A DNA stretch of 64,000 bases from Costus lasius (GCA_027563935.2 CM050449.1:13964501-14028500), one strand, 5' to 3'; shown: positions 23,550 through 38,500, numbered from the stretch's first letter. Translations and numbers: made by a program. The notes: generated from the letters alone by a model not told the origin.

Positions 23550-26500
23550 ATGGTGAGTTGAGCTTCAGGATCATCTGTTATTGCTTCTTCTAACTTTGCA
23601 TGTCTCGGTAAAATTGCCTTCTTTTTGTTTGGTTTGAAATATTATGTGTGTTGCATTGTGTTTCATGAAGTCGTCCGACATACGGAAATGGTTCATGAAG
23701 CAACATGACAAAGGCGGGACTGCATCAAAGCCTTCTGCAGCTATTCCGGAAAAACCTTCTCCTCCAACTTCAGATAAGTCGGTAATTATCATTATTTCTT
23801 TGCCCTCTCCCTCTTCACTTTTCTTGTGTGGCAATAGGAATTAACCTGGTAACCATCACATTCGCGTTGTGTCTAACTGCGTATGCATGTCTAAAATAAC
23901 TCCAGTAAAACCTAATGCATCTTTTGATTAAGATAACGATCTTAAACGAGCCTAATCCGATAATATCTACTTTCACCAAAATGCAAAAGGGTGTGGATTC
24001 TAAGTCTACCTTGTTTTTTTTTTCTGGGTAAAAAACTGACACGATATTATAATGAACCAAAGCCATTGCCTTGTGCATCTTTTGATTAAATCTTGACTTT
24101 ATATGCAGCTAGCTTTTATGTTCACCCTCTGCCATGATAATTTAATCCTGGAAGTTCTGTCTGGATTAGATTTATAACTTAACATGAGCAATCTTACTGT
24201 TTTTTTTCTCACAGGTAGCTGAAGAGAGTTTGAGTAGAAGAAAAACTAGCAAATATTTCACAACTTCTGCTAAGGAAACTAGCTCACAAGAAAAGGTAAA
24301 AGAGGAAAAAGTTGCTGGACAAACACCCTCTAAAAGGAAGACCCAAAAATCTAGTGAAGACATTCCAGATGATGTAAAACCCACATCAACAAAGAAATTC
24401 CGTAGAGTTGAGGATGAAGATGATGACTTTGTGCCACTAAGTAAGGACAAAAAACTAGCTGCCATCAAGCCTAGCAAGGGAACGAAGAGTAGCCCAGGGA
24501 CAGAGGTTACTAGGAGTTCTAATGAAGGTGATGATGACCGTGATGATGAAATTGACAAAAAGGATTCTGATACACCTCTTAAAGGTAGTGGGAGGGGCAA
24601 AGGTGGACGAGGTTCTGGAAACATGGCTGCCGGAAGAGGAAGAGGAGGTGGTAGGGGTAGTTATATGAATTTTGGAGAGCGAAAAGATCCTCCTCACAAG
24701 GGAGAAAAGGTACATGTTAAATTGTTATACTTGACTATGTTTATGTCATAAGATGCTATGCTCAACACTTGTTTTTCTTGCTGATTAGGAAGTTCCAGAA
24801 GGACAACCTGACTGTTTGGCTGGTCTGACGTTTGTAATTAGTGGCACGCTTGACAGGTAATCTGAGTACAGTCAAGGTTTTGTTATCTTCCTGCAGACCT
24901 CATAATCCTCACTTCACTAGGATAACTAATGGTCTTTGCTGCCCTTGCTCAATAATGCATTAATATGTTGCAACTATTCTGATACTTAAAATATTAACTT
25001 AATATAGTTTGGAACGGGAGGAGGCAGAAGACCTAATTAAACGCCATGGTGGTAGGGTCACCAGTGCTGTCAGCAAGAAGACGGTAGATGACACTATGCA
25101 ATTTTTCTATTGTTCGCTTTTATTTCTGATGTTATAAAGTTATAACCAGCTTGAGTTTTCTGTAGAGCTTTCTTTTAGCTGATGAGGATATTGGTGGGAG
25201 AAAATCTTCAAAAGCAAAGGAGCTAGGGTTAGTCGTATGACTACCTTTATAGATATTGTAACTCTCGTAATTGATTCTTCTATAACCAAAACTTTTAATT
25301 TTGATAGCATCCCTGTTATCAATGAGGATGGGTTGTTTAATATGATCCGGAAGTCAAGGCCTGCAGAAGAAAAGAAAACCTTGGAAAAGATGGACAAACA
25401 AAGGAGAAACAGTAGCCCTCACAAAGTAGAAGTAAAAAGTACTTTCTTATACCTTGCTCCTTTTGTTGCATCAGACTTTTATTCATGTTTTTTTACCTAG
25501 CTCTGTTGAGATTACCTTTTAAGATATAATGATGATAGTACAATTGATGATAGTACAATACTATTGTATAATGGTAAACCTGACCCGAAAATGGGTGGAT
25601 TATGTGAAGAAACACAATGCTGAATGAAAGTAGATAATCTTAAGATTGGTTGACAACAAACCAACTGAGATGCAGAATTTCTGATATTTTATTATCAGGA
25701 CAATGGTTACGTACCATCTCTCTGACTTCATTTTGCCGTAGGCATGAAGCTTGGTTGAGTTCACTCTTGTCAGAATCTAATTGGTTCATTTGAACTAGAA
25801 GAAGCTTAATAGCACCTCATTCCGACTTAATAATAATTAATTACAAAAATCTTACCACTCTGCTTAGTCTTCCAAACTTATCTTGAATAACACCACTGTC
25901 ATATCGAACTTTTCATCTTCAAGTACAATATGAAAAACATATTAAAATCTTAACTTGGAACAACACTAAATAAGATTTTATTGAGACAAATGAAGTATTA
26001 TCAAAGGATAGTAGGAAGCCAACTAGAAAGTAACAATTAATCACGTCTCAATATTCATATACTAATACATCATGTATGTGAATACACCATGTATATAATT
26101 TTCCATCCTAGCATATGTCGGACACATTTTATTTGAGGTTCACCGGTTTTAGGTTTCACTCTATGCTTATTATATATTTAACACATGTTACTGAATCAAA
26201 GATGATTATAATGAAAATATAATAAAGCAAATAAATTCTAATATATATATATATATATATCATTTTGTAAATCTAATTTCGTATCTAATTAAGTTCTCAT
26301 GATAACAAGAAAGTACACTATACAGACAACCAAATAGAAGAGAAATTACTTGTAGAAATAGATGGTTCTTAACAAGTATCATACAGTCTATTAAACTAAT
26401 ACAAACTAATAGATAATTGATTTTATTTTTTTATCTTATACCAAGTGTTTATATAATACAAGATTAAAAACAAAAATATCATGGTTGAAATATAAACATA

Positions 26501-29500
26501 AATACATAAATAAATAACATTTTTATTAATTAGCATCTCTATCCTTACGTGTTTCTTGATAGCATGTTAAATTGTTATTAGTAAACATGTTGGAAATCAT
26601 TCATCTAACTCATAAGTTTCAAATTAACATGATTTTCGTTTGAGAATAAAATAAAATTTCTATACATGCAATGAGATTGGATAAAGGATGCTCCCATAAT
26701 CCTTATGACTTGCCACCAAATGATCCCCCCTTTTAGATTTTCCTACTAGCTCATAGAGAGAAGGTTGTAGGCTAAGAGAATAAAGAAATGAGTGGTTGAG
26801 TTTGATCAGTTAGGTGTCTTAACTAAGGACAAGAGTAATTAGCACAAAGGAAAGTGACTAACATAGTTAAAATAGAATTGATCATGGCTCACTTAAGGAA
26901 TTGAATACTTTAATTATCCTTTTTTGTTTGTTAAATAGAGTCCGAATCATTCATACGATCTAAAGGCCATAAGCTGGCTTAGGTTGCTTCTTGACTTATT
27001 GAGCTGTACCAAAAGCAAGGCCCAATTTCGTATGGGGTTCAACTTTCAATAGATCTGTATCATTATCTTTCTTAGCCTTTATCTAATCAGTTCCATCAAC
27101 TGGTTGAATTCAGTAAATTATTCAGTTATACTGCTGTGTAGAATTTGACACACATTGTTCTGTGTCTTGTATGCTATCCTTTTCTCTTTTGAATTAAAAA
27201 TGTTGCCTTGCTTCGTCAGCTTCACTCAAGTAGATTCATGTTGTCACTGTAATTTTGCAACCCTTGATCTGGCTAATTATCATATAGCCTTTACATTCTC
27301 TATAAATTTTTAAAGTAGATTATCGTTGTCCATATGATTCTTCTAAATTAGTAAATTATATTTCTTCATATAGTATCTAACGTCCTGTATCACTTGTAAG
27401 ATCATCAAGCTAATGCCTTGGGAAGAAAAGATGATGCAAAAAGTACCAAACTAGGCATCTCTCCTAATAAACGAAAAAATCAGTCTACTGACCAGAGTTC
27501 ACCGACATGGCCTGAGAAATATCGCCCGAAGGTTCCAAGTGATATCATTGGCAATCAATCAATTGTATGTTGATCTTTGTTTCGTTTTCTCCACTTAGTT
27601 AAGCTTTAATTTCATAAAATTTGAAATTGTTATTATGTACAGGTTAAGCAACTTCATGACTGGTTAATGCACTGGGATGAACAATTCTTGCATGTTGCCT
27701 CGAAGGGAAAAGGAAAAAAGCAATCTGATAGTGGAGCTAAAAAGGTTGTGCTGTTGAGTGGATCACCTGGAATCGGGAAAAGCACTTCAGCAAAATTAGT
27801 TAGTCAGATGCTTGGTTTCCAGGCAATTGAGGTGCTTTCTTTTGGTTTGCTTTGTCTCTTTGAGGAAAAATCATGGTTGTTAAGAAATTGATATTTTGTT
27901 AAGATGGGTCATAATGCAATTTTTTTCTTAAATTCTTTTCAATTTTGGTCTATTACCAGCCCGTTCTTATAACGATACATAGAATAGATGTGTACTGAGT
28001 ACATAGAACTTGGTATACAGTAAGCATGAACATAGTTTGGGCGATACTGTGTTTCAGTGCATATAAGATCACATCAGTCTGAGCCAATACTGGTACATTA
28101 ACTTGGACTGGTATTGTAAGCTTTATTATCTTCTCCACTTATGTTCTTATTTTGTTTGCCAGGTTAATGCAAGTGATAACCGTGGCAAGGCAGATGCCAA
28201 AATTGCTAAAGGAATTGGTGGAAATACATCAAATTGTGTCAAAGAACTTGTTAGCAATGCATCTCTAAATTCTAGCTCGGACTTGTGAGGCTTCAAGTTC
28301 AACGATTGGCTATGGATTAGGAAAAAGGGAAGATTTGACTTTTTTATATAACATGCTTTTTGTCTGATATAACAGGTCAAAACATCAAAAATCTGTGTTG
28401 ATTATGGATGAGGTTGATGGCATGTCTGCTGGAGATAGAGGTGGAGTAGCTGATCTTATTTCTAGCATAAAGATCTCCAAGATTCCTATCATTTGTATAT
28501 GTAACGATCGTTACAGCCAAAAGCTCAAAAGTCTTATCAACTACTGCTTGACACTCAACTTCAGAAAGCCTACAAAACAGCAGGTTATATGCATTTTAAT
28601 ACATGACTACACCGATTCTTTTCTACTTCCATCCTAGTACCTGATTGATTCTTCATGGCATAATGATCAAATTTTGCTCAAGTTCTAGAAGCGTCATGCA
28701 GGGAGTCCTACATCCAGACTCATATGAGTGTTAGAAAATAACAAGGCCTCTAATGATGCCCATATTTTCTTCGCTTCAAGCGAAATTGTTTAGAATCTTA
28801 TTGTGGTAATTTGCTGTAATTTATTGCTTTTTTTTGGTCAGCACTTCTTTTTCTTGAGTGGCGATGGATTATAGTTAGGTGTTCGACATGGGGACTTAAT
28901 GAGAAATGAGAATGCTAGAATGTTCTTAGGAGTTCTTGATTGCTTGTGAATTGGGAAATAATTGTCAATCCTTTGAGCATTTTCTACTTGTAAATGCTGG
29001 GTGTAATGTAATTCTTGATTATTTAGAGACATCTTAGCCTTATTGCTGCATCCACATCAACTATGTTGATGCCATAATCATTAGCATATTACCTGCCTAC
29101 GGTTCAACTTTCTGTTAGGTCTTGGTACCGTCTATCTGATTTATATAGTTTGCTAAACAGATGGCTAAAAGGTTGAAACAAATTGCAGATGCTGAAGGCC
29201 TCCAAATTAACGAGGTAACTTCCTGAAACTAGTATGTTTTGGTAAATTTAATGTTAATGCTTACTTACAAGCGGCAAATGACAAGGTGTACTAGTAGGTC
29301 AGCAACGAGTAGAATTATCTGCGTGTGTTGCCTGGGTTATTTTCTTTTTATCATGAAATCCAATAACAATCAGTACGATGCACTATCTCTTTCTGGATTT
29401 GATCTGGCATATGATTTATCTTTAAGAGAGCCATTATTTTTTTCCTTTCACCTTTCTTACCTCTCTGTTGGCAATAGGTTTCACTTGAAGAACTCGCAGA

Positions 29501-32500
29501 AAGAGTAAATGGAGATATGCGTATGGCAATAAATCAATTGCAGTATATGAGCATCACACAGTCAGTATTCAGTTATGATGATGTAAGACGGCGCCTTCTT
29601 AGTAGTGCCAAAGATGAAGATATTTCACCCTTTACAGCTGTTGATAAGTATGTTATTTGCAATCTATTTTCTGCAAATTTGCCTTAAAACAATTGCTAGA
29701 CTAGATGGGATTCATTACTCATTTTTCATGACTTACATCTGGTTTGCCTTTGTTATAGCTACTTACATATTTCACGAGTTCTTCTATCTATGCAAGCCCA
29801 TTTTTTTATTCAGGTGGTGATCATTATATATTACATTTTCAATTTGATTCAATTATGCTTAAAATCATGAACCGTGTTTATTTGGATTTTTTATGTTCCT
29901 TGTCCTTCCAGATCTACATTGAAAGAATCCCTTGCGAAATAATTACTTTTTTCATCTCATGAACGAAAAAAGTATCCAATTTTTTTTTCTAGAAATTATA
30001 TAAAAATTAAAGATGTCTTGACTTGATTATTCTTGGATGGAATATGACACTAGTTTTTCTGAGAAGATTTGGCGCCCATTGAGATGATTAAATCAGAATA
30101 GTTGCTTATGTTAAAAATATACTTAAAATTGATTCTATCACAGTACGGAGTTCAAAAATCTGTATGGAGTTCTGATTGAAATATCTTCCCACCAGAAGGA
30201 TGCAAAGTCTAGGGAACTGTCAAATATATTTTCTTAAGGTAATATAAGTGAAAAAAAAGGAACTCAATCACGTGCCTTTACATAGCATCTGTTTCTTCAG
30301 TTAGGATTGGACTGCCAGATCTGGGTATTGTGTCTGCGCTAACACCTTATTTACTTGGAGGAAAAATAGAAGGAAAAAGATGGAAAATAAAGAAAATATC
30401 ATCAAAATCTTTTGATTTCTACTCCGCCCAATTTGGGTGGAAAACGTTGCTTCCAGCTTTTTTCCACTCAACGCCGTCGCCCATCTTCCCTCCTTTGCCC
30501 GCTTGCTGCCCGTCTTCCCTCCTTGCCCACTCGTCGTGCCTTGCCCACTCGCTGCCCGTCTTCCCTCCTCGCTCACTTGCTGCTCCCACTCGCCACTCGG
30601 CAACACTTGCCCGCTCGCCGCCTGTCTTCCCTCCTCGCCCACTCGCCTCTTGTCGACGCTCGTCCGATCCGATCGTTGCGCCCGCTCACTGCCACAGCTA
30701 CCGAGAGCGACAACTTCTCTCTTCTGCTGTTGTCGATGCTCCCCGTTCTAATCTAGACACGTGAAGTCACGTGATCCATCCTATTTCCCTCCTCCTTTTT
30801 CCTTCTCTCATCGCAAGGAAATAGAGCCTAAATGTTGTTTAAAGAGAATGAAATCTTATATAACAAAGATTTGTCTATAGTTTATGTTAATGATGAGTCA
30901 ATCATGTAGGACTGATGCTTGAGGATTAACGGATGATGAAAATCTTGAGTGCATTCAGATGGACATCTTGTGCCCGAGGAAACAAAGAATATATTCATGT
31001 GGTTATAGTTATTATATTATATTATGAATATTAATATTATTATTTGTAATTATAATAAAGTCTAGTGGGTAAGTGGACAATAGGTCATATGTTAGTGGGA
31101 CACCCTTTCTCCCACACAGTTCACAATCTTTACACCTATCACCTATAACAACACGTGAACCTTGCCTTCCACATTGGTGCCCCTCTCCACTTAACTTTGT
31201 TCCACATATCACAAAGAAAGAAAATTGAGAAGGGATATCATGAACCAGGTCCACTCATGAATCTGTTATTCTATCCACTCATAGATTTGCTGTTCTAGTT
31301 CATTAAAGACATGCCACTTGTCTTTAGCTCACTAAAGACCTTCACAAATGATCATCACCTCCTTAGTTGGCAATTGTCATCCTCATCTTACCACTTGCTT
31401 GGAAGATCTTTGAAGAAGATGCCAAAATCTGCATCCTTCTCCATCCTTTGCAACCTAACAACTGTAGAGGAAGAGAACAGTGCAGACGACTCAATGGTGT
31501 GATGAATAAACCCTCCCACAATGCATGTCACAGCTCCTACATAGAGTTGGCAATTGGGCGAGTTGAGGGCAGGTTTTGCTAACCCAAAATTGCCCTTGAA
31601 CTTGGCCCTAAACCTAGCAGGTTTTAAAAACTTGCCTCAAATTCAATTTTGACAAGAATTGAGTACCTATGAGAATACCCGACCTCATTCCCATCTATTT
31701 TTAATTTTTTTTAAAAATAAAAAATAAAAAAAATATTTAATTAAAAATAAAATAATTACATTGGATGAAAAAAGGAGAAAATAAAGATTATAGTTGAATC
31801 ATAATAAATACTATTAAAATATATATTGGAGTGGGTTTTGGAATCTCTATACCCAACCCCAACTCACCTCACAAGGCTTAGATTTCACTCAAACCTGATC
31901 TATAACCTAATTAAATTGGTTTTTTCTCGTCAAACAAAGGTTGGGTGTAGTTAATTTTGCCATCCCTTCCCTACAACTGACACTCATAACAACATATGAA
32001 CCTTGCCTTGCACACTGATTCCCTTCTCCACTTACCTTTGCTCGACATATCACAAAGAAAAAAAAAATGAGAAAGGATAAGATGAACAGATCCGCTCCCT
32101 GATCTATTGTTTTGGTTTGCTCAAGATGTGCCACCTTCATTTTCGTGCATGATCACCCTCCTTAGGGTAAACTACCAATTGCCCTCCTTGGCTTTTCACT
32201 TGGAAGATCTTTGAAGAAGGTGCCAGAATATACTTTCTTTCTCCATCCTTTACAACTTGACAATCACAATAGAAGAAAAAAACAATACAAATGACTCAAT
32301 GATGTCAAAGTTTATTCCTAGTGCCATCTCCCTTCTTCATATTGAACTCAGGCTACCCTTCCTTGTATGGGAGCACATAGCCAAAAGTGGGTGGAGGAGA
32401 AGGATATGACTGTAAATATTATATTATATTGGAAACATCAATTATATTAGTTGTAACTTGTAATTCTTTGTTGAGTTTTGTATTCACGTGGGTGTGTGAG

Positions 32501-35500
32501 TGAGTTGGAGTAGTGGTTATTATATCATGGGTAGTGGGTAGTTTTCAACTTATTGCTATTATGTCTTGTAAAACCCTATTTAAGGGCTTCAATACTTGCA
32601 ACCAAGGATTAAGAAATTGGTTTGTACCGAATAGTATGACCTATTTGTATTGGTCCGAGCATAAACTTGTACATTGAACAATAGCAACTCGAAGAGAGCT
32701 GAAGCAGGAGTGGAGTGGAGGGCAGCTCGTTCTTCCCAACTTGTGGACGAGCTATGTCCAAAATAGTTGCTCGCTTGTAGAGGCAGAATGGAAGCTGAGC
32801 TGCAGGGCAGAGGAAGCCAAGCAAATAGTTGTTTGCCTCTTTCTCTCTGTGCCTATAGAGCGGAGGCCGATGACTTCCTCTCCCTCGCACTCACCTATTC
32901 CTCTATGTGTTCGTGGGATGGAGGTAGAGTGGAAGTGGCTGCATTTATGTCATCTCTCCGCATACTAACTTATACAATACCGTGCCGGTACAGGTCTGAG
33001 TGTGGACAGGTACACATGCTCGGTTCGGATTTTAAAACCTTGCTTGTAACATACTAGGCTTGATTAATAAATAATTGAATACATGCCCTTAGTATTTCTC
33101 TCTCTAGAATCTATCTTTCTACTTTCCAATCTATGAAAAAATGACATGTCCTTCCTGCCCTTTTCTGCTCTTCTCTACCTCTTGCTTTGCATTATTTATG
33201 CTCTTGCTTGTTGTCATGATGAAAATTCTTGATTAAAAGTTTTTGGATTTTCCTTAAAATAAACTTAGTTTGATCATTGAATTATTTGCTAAAAAGAAGA
33301 GGGGGAACCCTCTTCTTCTATTTGCTACCTCTTACTAAAAGTTTTTGGATTTTCCTTAAAATAAACTTAGTTTTATCATTGAATTATTTGCTAAAAAGAA
33401 GAGGGGGAACCCTCTTCTTCTATTTGCTACCTCTTACCCTGCATCACATATGCTCTTGCTTATTGTCACGTTGAAAATGCTCTACCAAAAGTTTTTAGAT
33501 TTTGCTTAAAAGAAACCTTTTTTCTTCAATGATCCTTTCTTTTTGAGTTCTGATAACCATAATGGTCTTATGATTCTTTTGTAACTGTTTTTTTTTTTCA
33601 ATGATTTATAACATATTAATGAAGTTGCTTACCTATTTTTATTTCTTTTGAAGGGTAATGTGAACGGTGTTGCTTTCAAATTTTTTGGTGTGATTTTAGC
33701 TCAGACCAAAAATTTGAATGCATGATTGTTTGACTGAATGAAATCATGGTTATATATGATTATCCCATTGCAACTACATGCTTTGCTCAATCTTTATGGC
33801 AATCAATATATGCACTTCATGAATTGAATGTTGTTTGATTAATTTCCAAATTTCGAAATTATTCTAATTTTCTCATGGGTGTTATGAAATCATAGCAAAA
33901 ATGAATCTAAGAAAAGGTTGTTGCATGTTGGATTGATCTGACTCTAAACTCATTTAAGTAAGATACCACTATTTGTCAAGTTAAAAGGCATCGCGAGGTG
34001 GATTTCAAATATATATAGAGGGTTACAAGAGATGGGAAAGGATGGAAATTGGATGATAGAACATGTTAACATGTTTCATACAATTATAGAACTTTATTCT
34101 GTGAATCTTGTTGAATAGGAGAATATCCTGACGAGGATGTCCCATTATATCGTACGCATGGAATCTAATTGAAAACACCTTAAATTTGGATAGTTTTAAC
34201 TCTTGGAAAACCATAAAACCCAGAATCTCTTATGGTATACATCCAATTAGAGGAAATAATAACTTTCACCCATCTGCAAATAAAATCAATTGATATTATG
34301 ACAGAGAAATCTTTATCTTGATTTTGGAACAAAACTATCCAATGCAATGCTTTAACAGTATTCTAGCTCAAAAATGTTAAATAAATATACTCATATACTA
34401 GTTTGTCTTTGCAAGTATATGTATCTGGAAGACTGGAAGAACATTCTTTAACATCTTCTCCAATATTTACAAATAAGCATCTTCTATTTGTTACTTCTGT
34501 TTTCAAATTGATAACTGTACCATATACTAATGTTTCGTAGCAAGAATGTATCTGGAAGAACAGTCTTTATTATTTTTTGCGATGTTTACTAACCATCTTC
34601 TAGTTGTTACCTTTTAAATTCAAAGTGACCAAGCACCTTGTGATGCATTGTTCAAGATTTGTCTAATTTGTTTCCTGGAGTTAGACTTCAAACTGAAACT
34701 GACTGATAAGGCAATCTTTACATTCTCACTTTCTCTCTATCAATTAAATCTGATTTGGTCTCAATACTAGTTTTGATGTTTATTTGTATTATAGGAACAC
34801 AGTTGTACAATTGTTTACAATTGTCTGATAAGAGCTTGATTTGAGTTAGTCAATAAATATCATTTTTGTCTGAGCATCTTGTTTCAGAATGTTAACATTT
34901 TCCATTATTTCTTGTAGGCTATTTGGTTTCAATGGTGGGAAGTTGCGTATGGATGAGAGACTTGATTTAAGCATGAGTGATCCTGACTTGGTTCCCCTTA
35001 TTGTTCAGGTGCGTCACAGTTCCAAATTCAACAGTTCTTCGTTACTCTCACTTTTGAAGCAATTTATAATTCATAGCTTGGTTAGGCTACTAATGTTGAT
35101 TCAAAATTGCCACCGTTAGTGAACTTTAGTAACTGAAAAATGCTCTTTTAAACTCTGAATTGTTCTTTTACCAGGCCATTGAGCTATGTTTTCAACTATG
35201 GCAAAAATTTGATGCTCCATTCTGCATTCAGAAGTAGAATAAATCACACACTCGGTAGTAGACTAAATCCAGCCTTTGGTAGTTTTGTCCATTTAATTAT
35301 TTCTGGGCAGCATCTGAAAAACATCGTGTAGAGGGTATGGTATCTTGAATGTATTATATGGATGGGAGCCAAATATGTTAATTACTGAGGTCAGGGTTTA
35401 TTGGTAATTAATTGGTAATTAGACAGTTCAATTTCTTGTTGCCAATGCTTTCATTAGTCGTTTTGTTGCTGACTAAGAGTAGGCTAATGCTTGTAAAGGT

Positions 35501-38500
35501 TATTTGTTGCAAGGAGAATATAGAATAGTGTTGTCTGTTAGCACTGTCAAGTGTGTCAATCAGTGCTAGCCATACTAGCAGAAGTGAATAAATAGATTCA
35601 TAATTGAGTTTGTACTCACATACTTCACATAACTTATTTTAGGCCTTTATCATGTAACTTAAATGGGAAAATTGATCCATAACCATGCATGACGTTTGAC
35701 TTGGTAGTTTGTCATAACTAGTATTTGGTTATGGACCTTCTAATTTTAGAAGAATGCTTGATGAGGAGTATGAGGAACTAACTTATTCCTATTGATTGTT
35801 TTTCCACATCACTAAATGGCAGGAAAATTATATCAATTATCGACCATCATCAATTGGTAGGGATGATAATGGGGTTAAAAGAATGCATTTGCTTGCACGA
35901 GCTGCCGATTCTATAGGGGATGGTGATATATTCAATGTTCAGATAAGAAGATATCGTCAGTGGCAGTTGTCACAATCTAGTTCGTTTGCATCCAGTATAA
36001 TTCCGTACGTCATTTAACAAGACTATAAGATGCTTTCTTCTATATGTTCCGGGGTTTCATATGATTTTAAATTTTCATGTTCTTATGTGCTATCATTTGT
36101 ATTTAATTTTGTTAGTGCTGCGCTGATGCATGGGCAACGGGAGGCTTTTGAACCGGTATTTTCTGTTTACATTTTTTGTGTTCATTTAGGTGAAAAAATC
36201 TCTGATAAAATGATTTATGGAAGAAAAATTCCTCCTGCTGCAAATGCTTTTAAACACCAGCGCTTCTTTGACTTGATCACATTGAAGTAGTTTTACTTAC
36301 AATATTTGTCTTTATGGTAGCAAACTTGATGGAATTTAAAATTCATTTGGCTTCTTTAGTGTTGTTACAAGTGGAAGTCATTATGTTACCATCTTGGACG
36401 GGAGAATAGAGGAGAGAGTCCAGTCACTAAGAACATTTCATACAATTACTTTGTTCTGGAGAAAACTATGTTATGATATTTAGGCTTAGGTAATGCTGCA
36501 AAACAAGGATTGAGTTCCTAACTTGGAATAATGAGTGCATCATTGAGATTGAAGCATAGGTTGAAAGATCCTGCCAAATAGTTTAAAAGATATTTTTAAT
36601 AATATGTATTGTATATATTCATATATTATAAGTAAATTGTAGATAAACATTTTAACTTAATAATAAAACACAATTTAAATTATTTTGTATCCATTAAAGG
36701 TGTAATAGTAAATAAAATTAATTCATAACCAGCAAGAAGAATCAAGTATAAGTATAATAATTATAAAATTAAAGAAGATTATCATTGGTTTTGGACTCTA
36801 AGAAGTCAATAACATCTTGAATAATGCTTATAGGAGGGTGAGTTTGGTGATGATGTTAGATGTACTTTTAAGATTGATATGAGAGGCACTCATAAAGTCG
36901 AAGATATACTACTGATATCAGTGAAATTGAATTATTGTTGGTTAGTAAAGGTCACACAAATATAACAATGAATGAAAGAAATATATTATATTACTGTAGT
37001 TATTTAAACAACTTTGGAGCTTTGTTAACATTTAGTAAGCTAACAAGTTAATAAATGAAGCTGAGTGTAGATCTTACCGGTAAGATCGATCTTATTGTTC
37101 CTAAAATAGGCGGAACTGCACAGAGTGGCAGAAGAAAGAAGATGAGAAAGAGAAAGAAGAAGAAGAAGAAGTGGGATCGCACGTGTCCACCTCCGCTGCC
37201 ATCCGTATCTGCCTCTGCCACTTGCTCACTTCCGCTGCTCGTTCCCGATTTTCTTCCTCTCGTTCTCTTTCTCCTTCCTCTCGTTTTTCTCCCTATTCTT
37301 TCTGCTCTTCTCCTTCTCCTTCCTATTCTGGTCTGGTATGCCTGCATCCAAGTATCAGTCGACCAAAACAAACCAAAAAAACCGATAGGTCAAAACCTTG
37401 GTTCCTATTAAGTTCACATACACATTCCAAATTCTTTATCCAATTTGAGTTGTTAATTTTAAGCAAGGATAAAAAAATTGGTCTGAATTGATGTACTAGT
37501 CGATACTTAAAACCATAGTTTACATAGTTTACATACATTTTAATAATAATAAATAATAAACTCACTAATGCAATTATACAATTTTTGAATGATATTATTT
37601 TTATTTAGATGTGATATTTGTATGAAATGTTATTTCTTATAAAATAGTAGGATTTTGTGATTATACATTCTCATTTTATGATGAGTTCATGAACTCTTTA
37701 CCATTCATAGGTAGAAAAGCATGTTTGACAATCTTACCCGGGACATATGGCAAAGTGATCTTCAACTCTTTAGTCTATGTCCTTTTGAATCATTTCATGT
37801 GCCTAGTAGGTATGTATTTGAATGAGCCGATATCCCTTTGGCTTCCTGGTGTCGCTCATCAAATGCAGACAATGGGCTAATTAGTGTTTTCTACTTTTGT
37901 CCTGTTGTATTAGAGGCACATTCTTTATTGCTAATATTTTTCTTTCCATTAACTTATGGGCAATTGTCAACGTTTTGGCTAGGAAGCGCATCATGAGGAG
38001 GAATCTAGTTGAAGTAGAATCATTTAAAAATTGCATGAGTGATGCTAAGCTTCTTTTTCTTTGCTTATTTGCTTGTGATGGAAAAATCCTTGGGTCAATA
38101 TCAATTGTACTAGTTTACTAGTTCTTCAATCAAACCCTAGAGATGGCAATAAAGCCCATCCCCGATCCAACCCAACCCGACCCGAAGTCAAGGGGGGAAA
38201 CCCGAGTTAACTGGGTCTCGGGTCGGGGTCGGGTATAGAGATTCAGTTACCCGCCTCGAACTCAACCCCGAACTTGCTCCGATCATTAAAATTATATATT
38301 TACCCTCATAAACTAAATATCTATACCTAATTTATATAGGGTTGTTGTGGAATGTTTTTGTGAATATGTGATGAAAATTTATTTTAAATATATTTTTTAA
38401 AAAATCAAAGCATATACTTATTTTTTAGGAAGGTCGGGTTGGGTTTCCCCGCGGGGTCGGGGATGGGGTTGGGATTTTTAAACTCATCGGGTTCGGGTTG

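Larger units (their letters stand above)
29648..34917 (+). other. RFC1 intron 13 (5.27 kb), transposon-rich
   Basis: This is the largest intron of the gene. It holds the elements at 30335, 31542 and 32603, the duplication around 31125-32310 and the 102-bp tandem. The segment 32400-32602 (with ctatttaagggcttcaatacttg) looks like an LTR fragment, but no partner was found. The remaining sequence is AT-rich without features. Confidence 0.8.

Noticed and set aside
24172..24624. 150-aa minus-strand frame
   Set aside because: It is the antisense shadow of RFC1 exon 3, which has a clear protein match in the plus frame.
30330..30764. Frames of 104-144 aa in RFC1 intron 13
   Set aside because: They read through a degenerate tandem array. 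The composition is low-complexity and all frames on both strands are open.
32400..32602. LTR-like sequence with a TATA-like ctatttaag and a plausible R-U5 region
   Set aside because: No partner LTR, primer site or target duplication could be found nearby, so it is only mentioned within the intron entry.
33235..33438. CRISPR-like spaced repeat
   Set aside because: Only two contiguous long units without unique spacers, in a plant intron. It is an ordinary tandem duplication.
37048..37411. Frames of 106-118 aa in RFC1 intron 16
   Set aside because: They fall in purine/pyrimidine-biased simple sequence and a repeat fragment, with poly-Phe, poly-Arg or poly-Ser-like translations.
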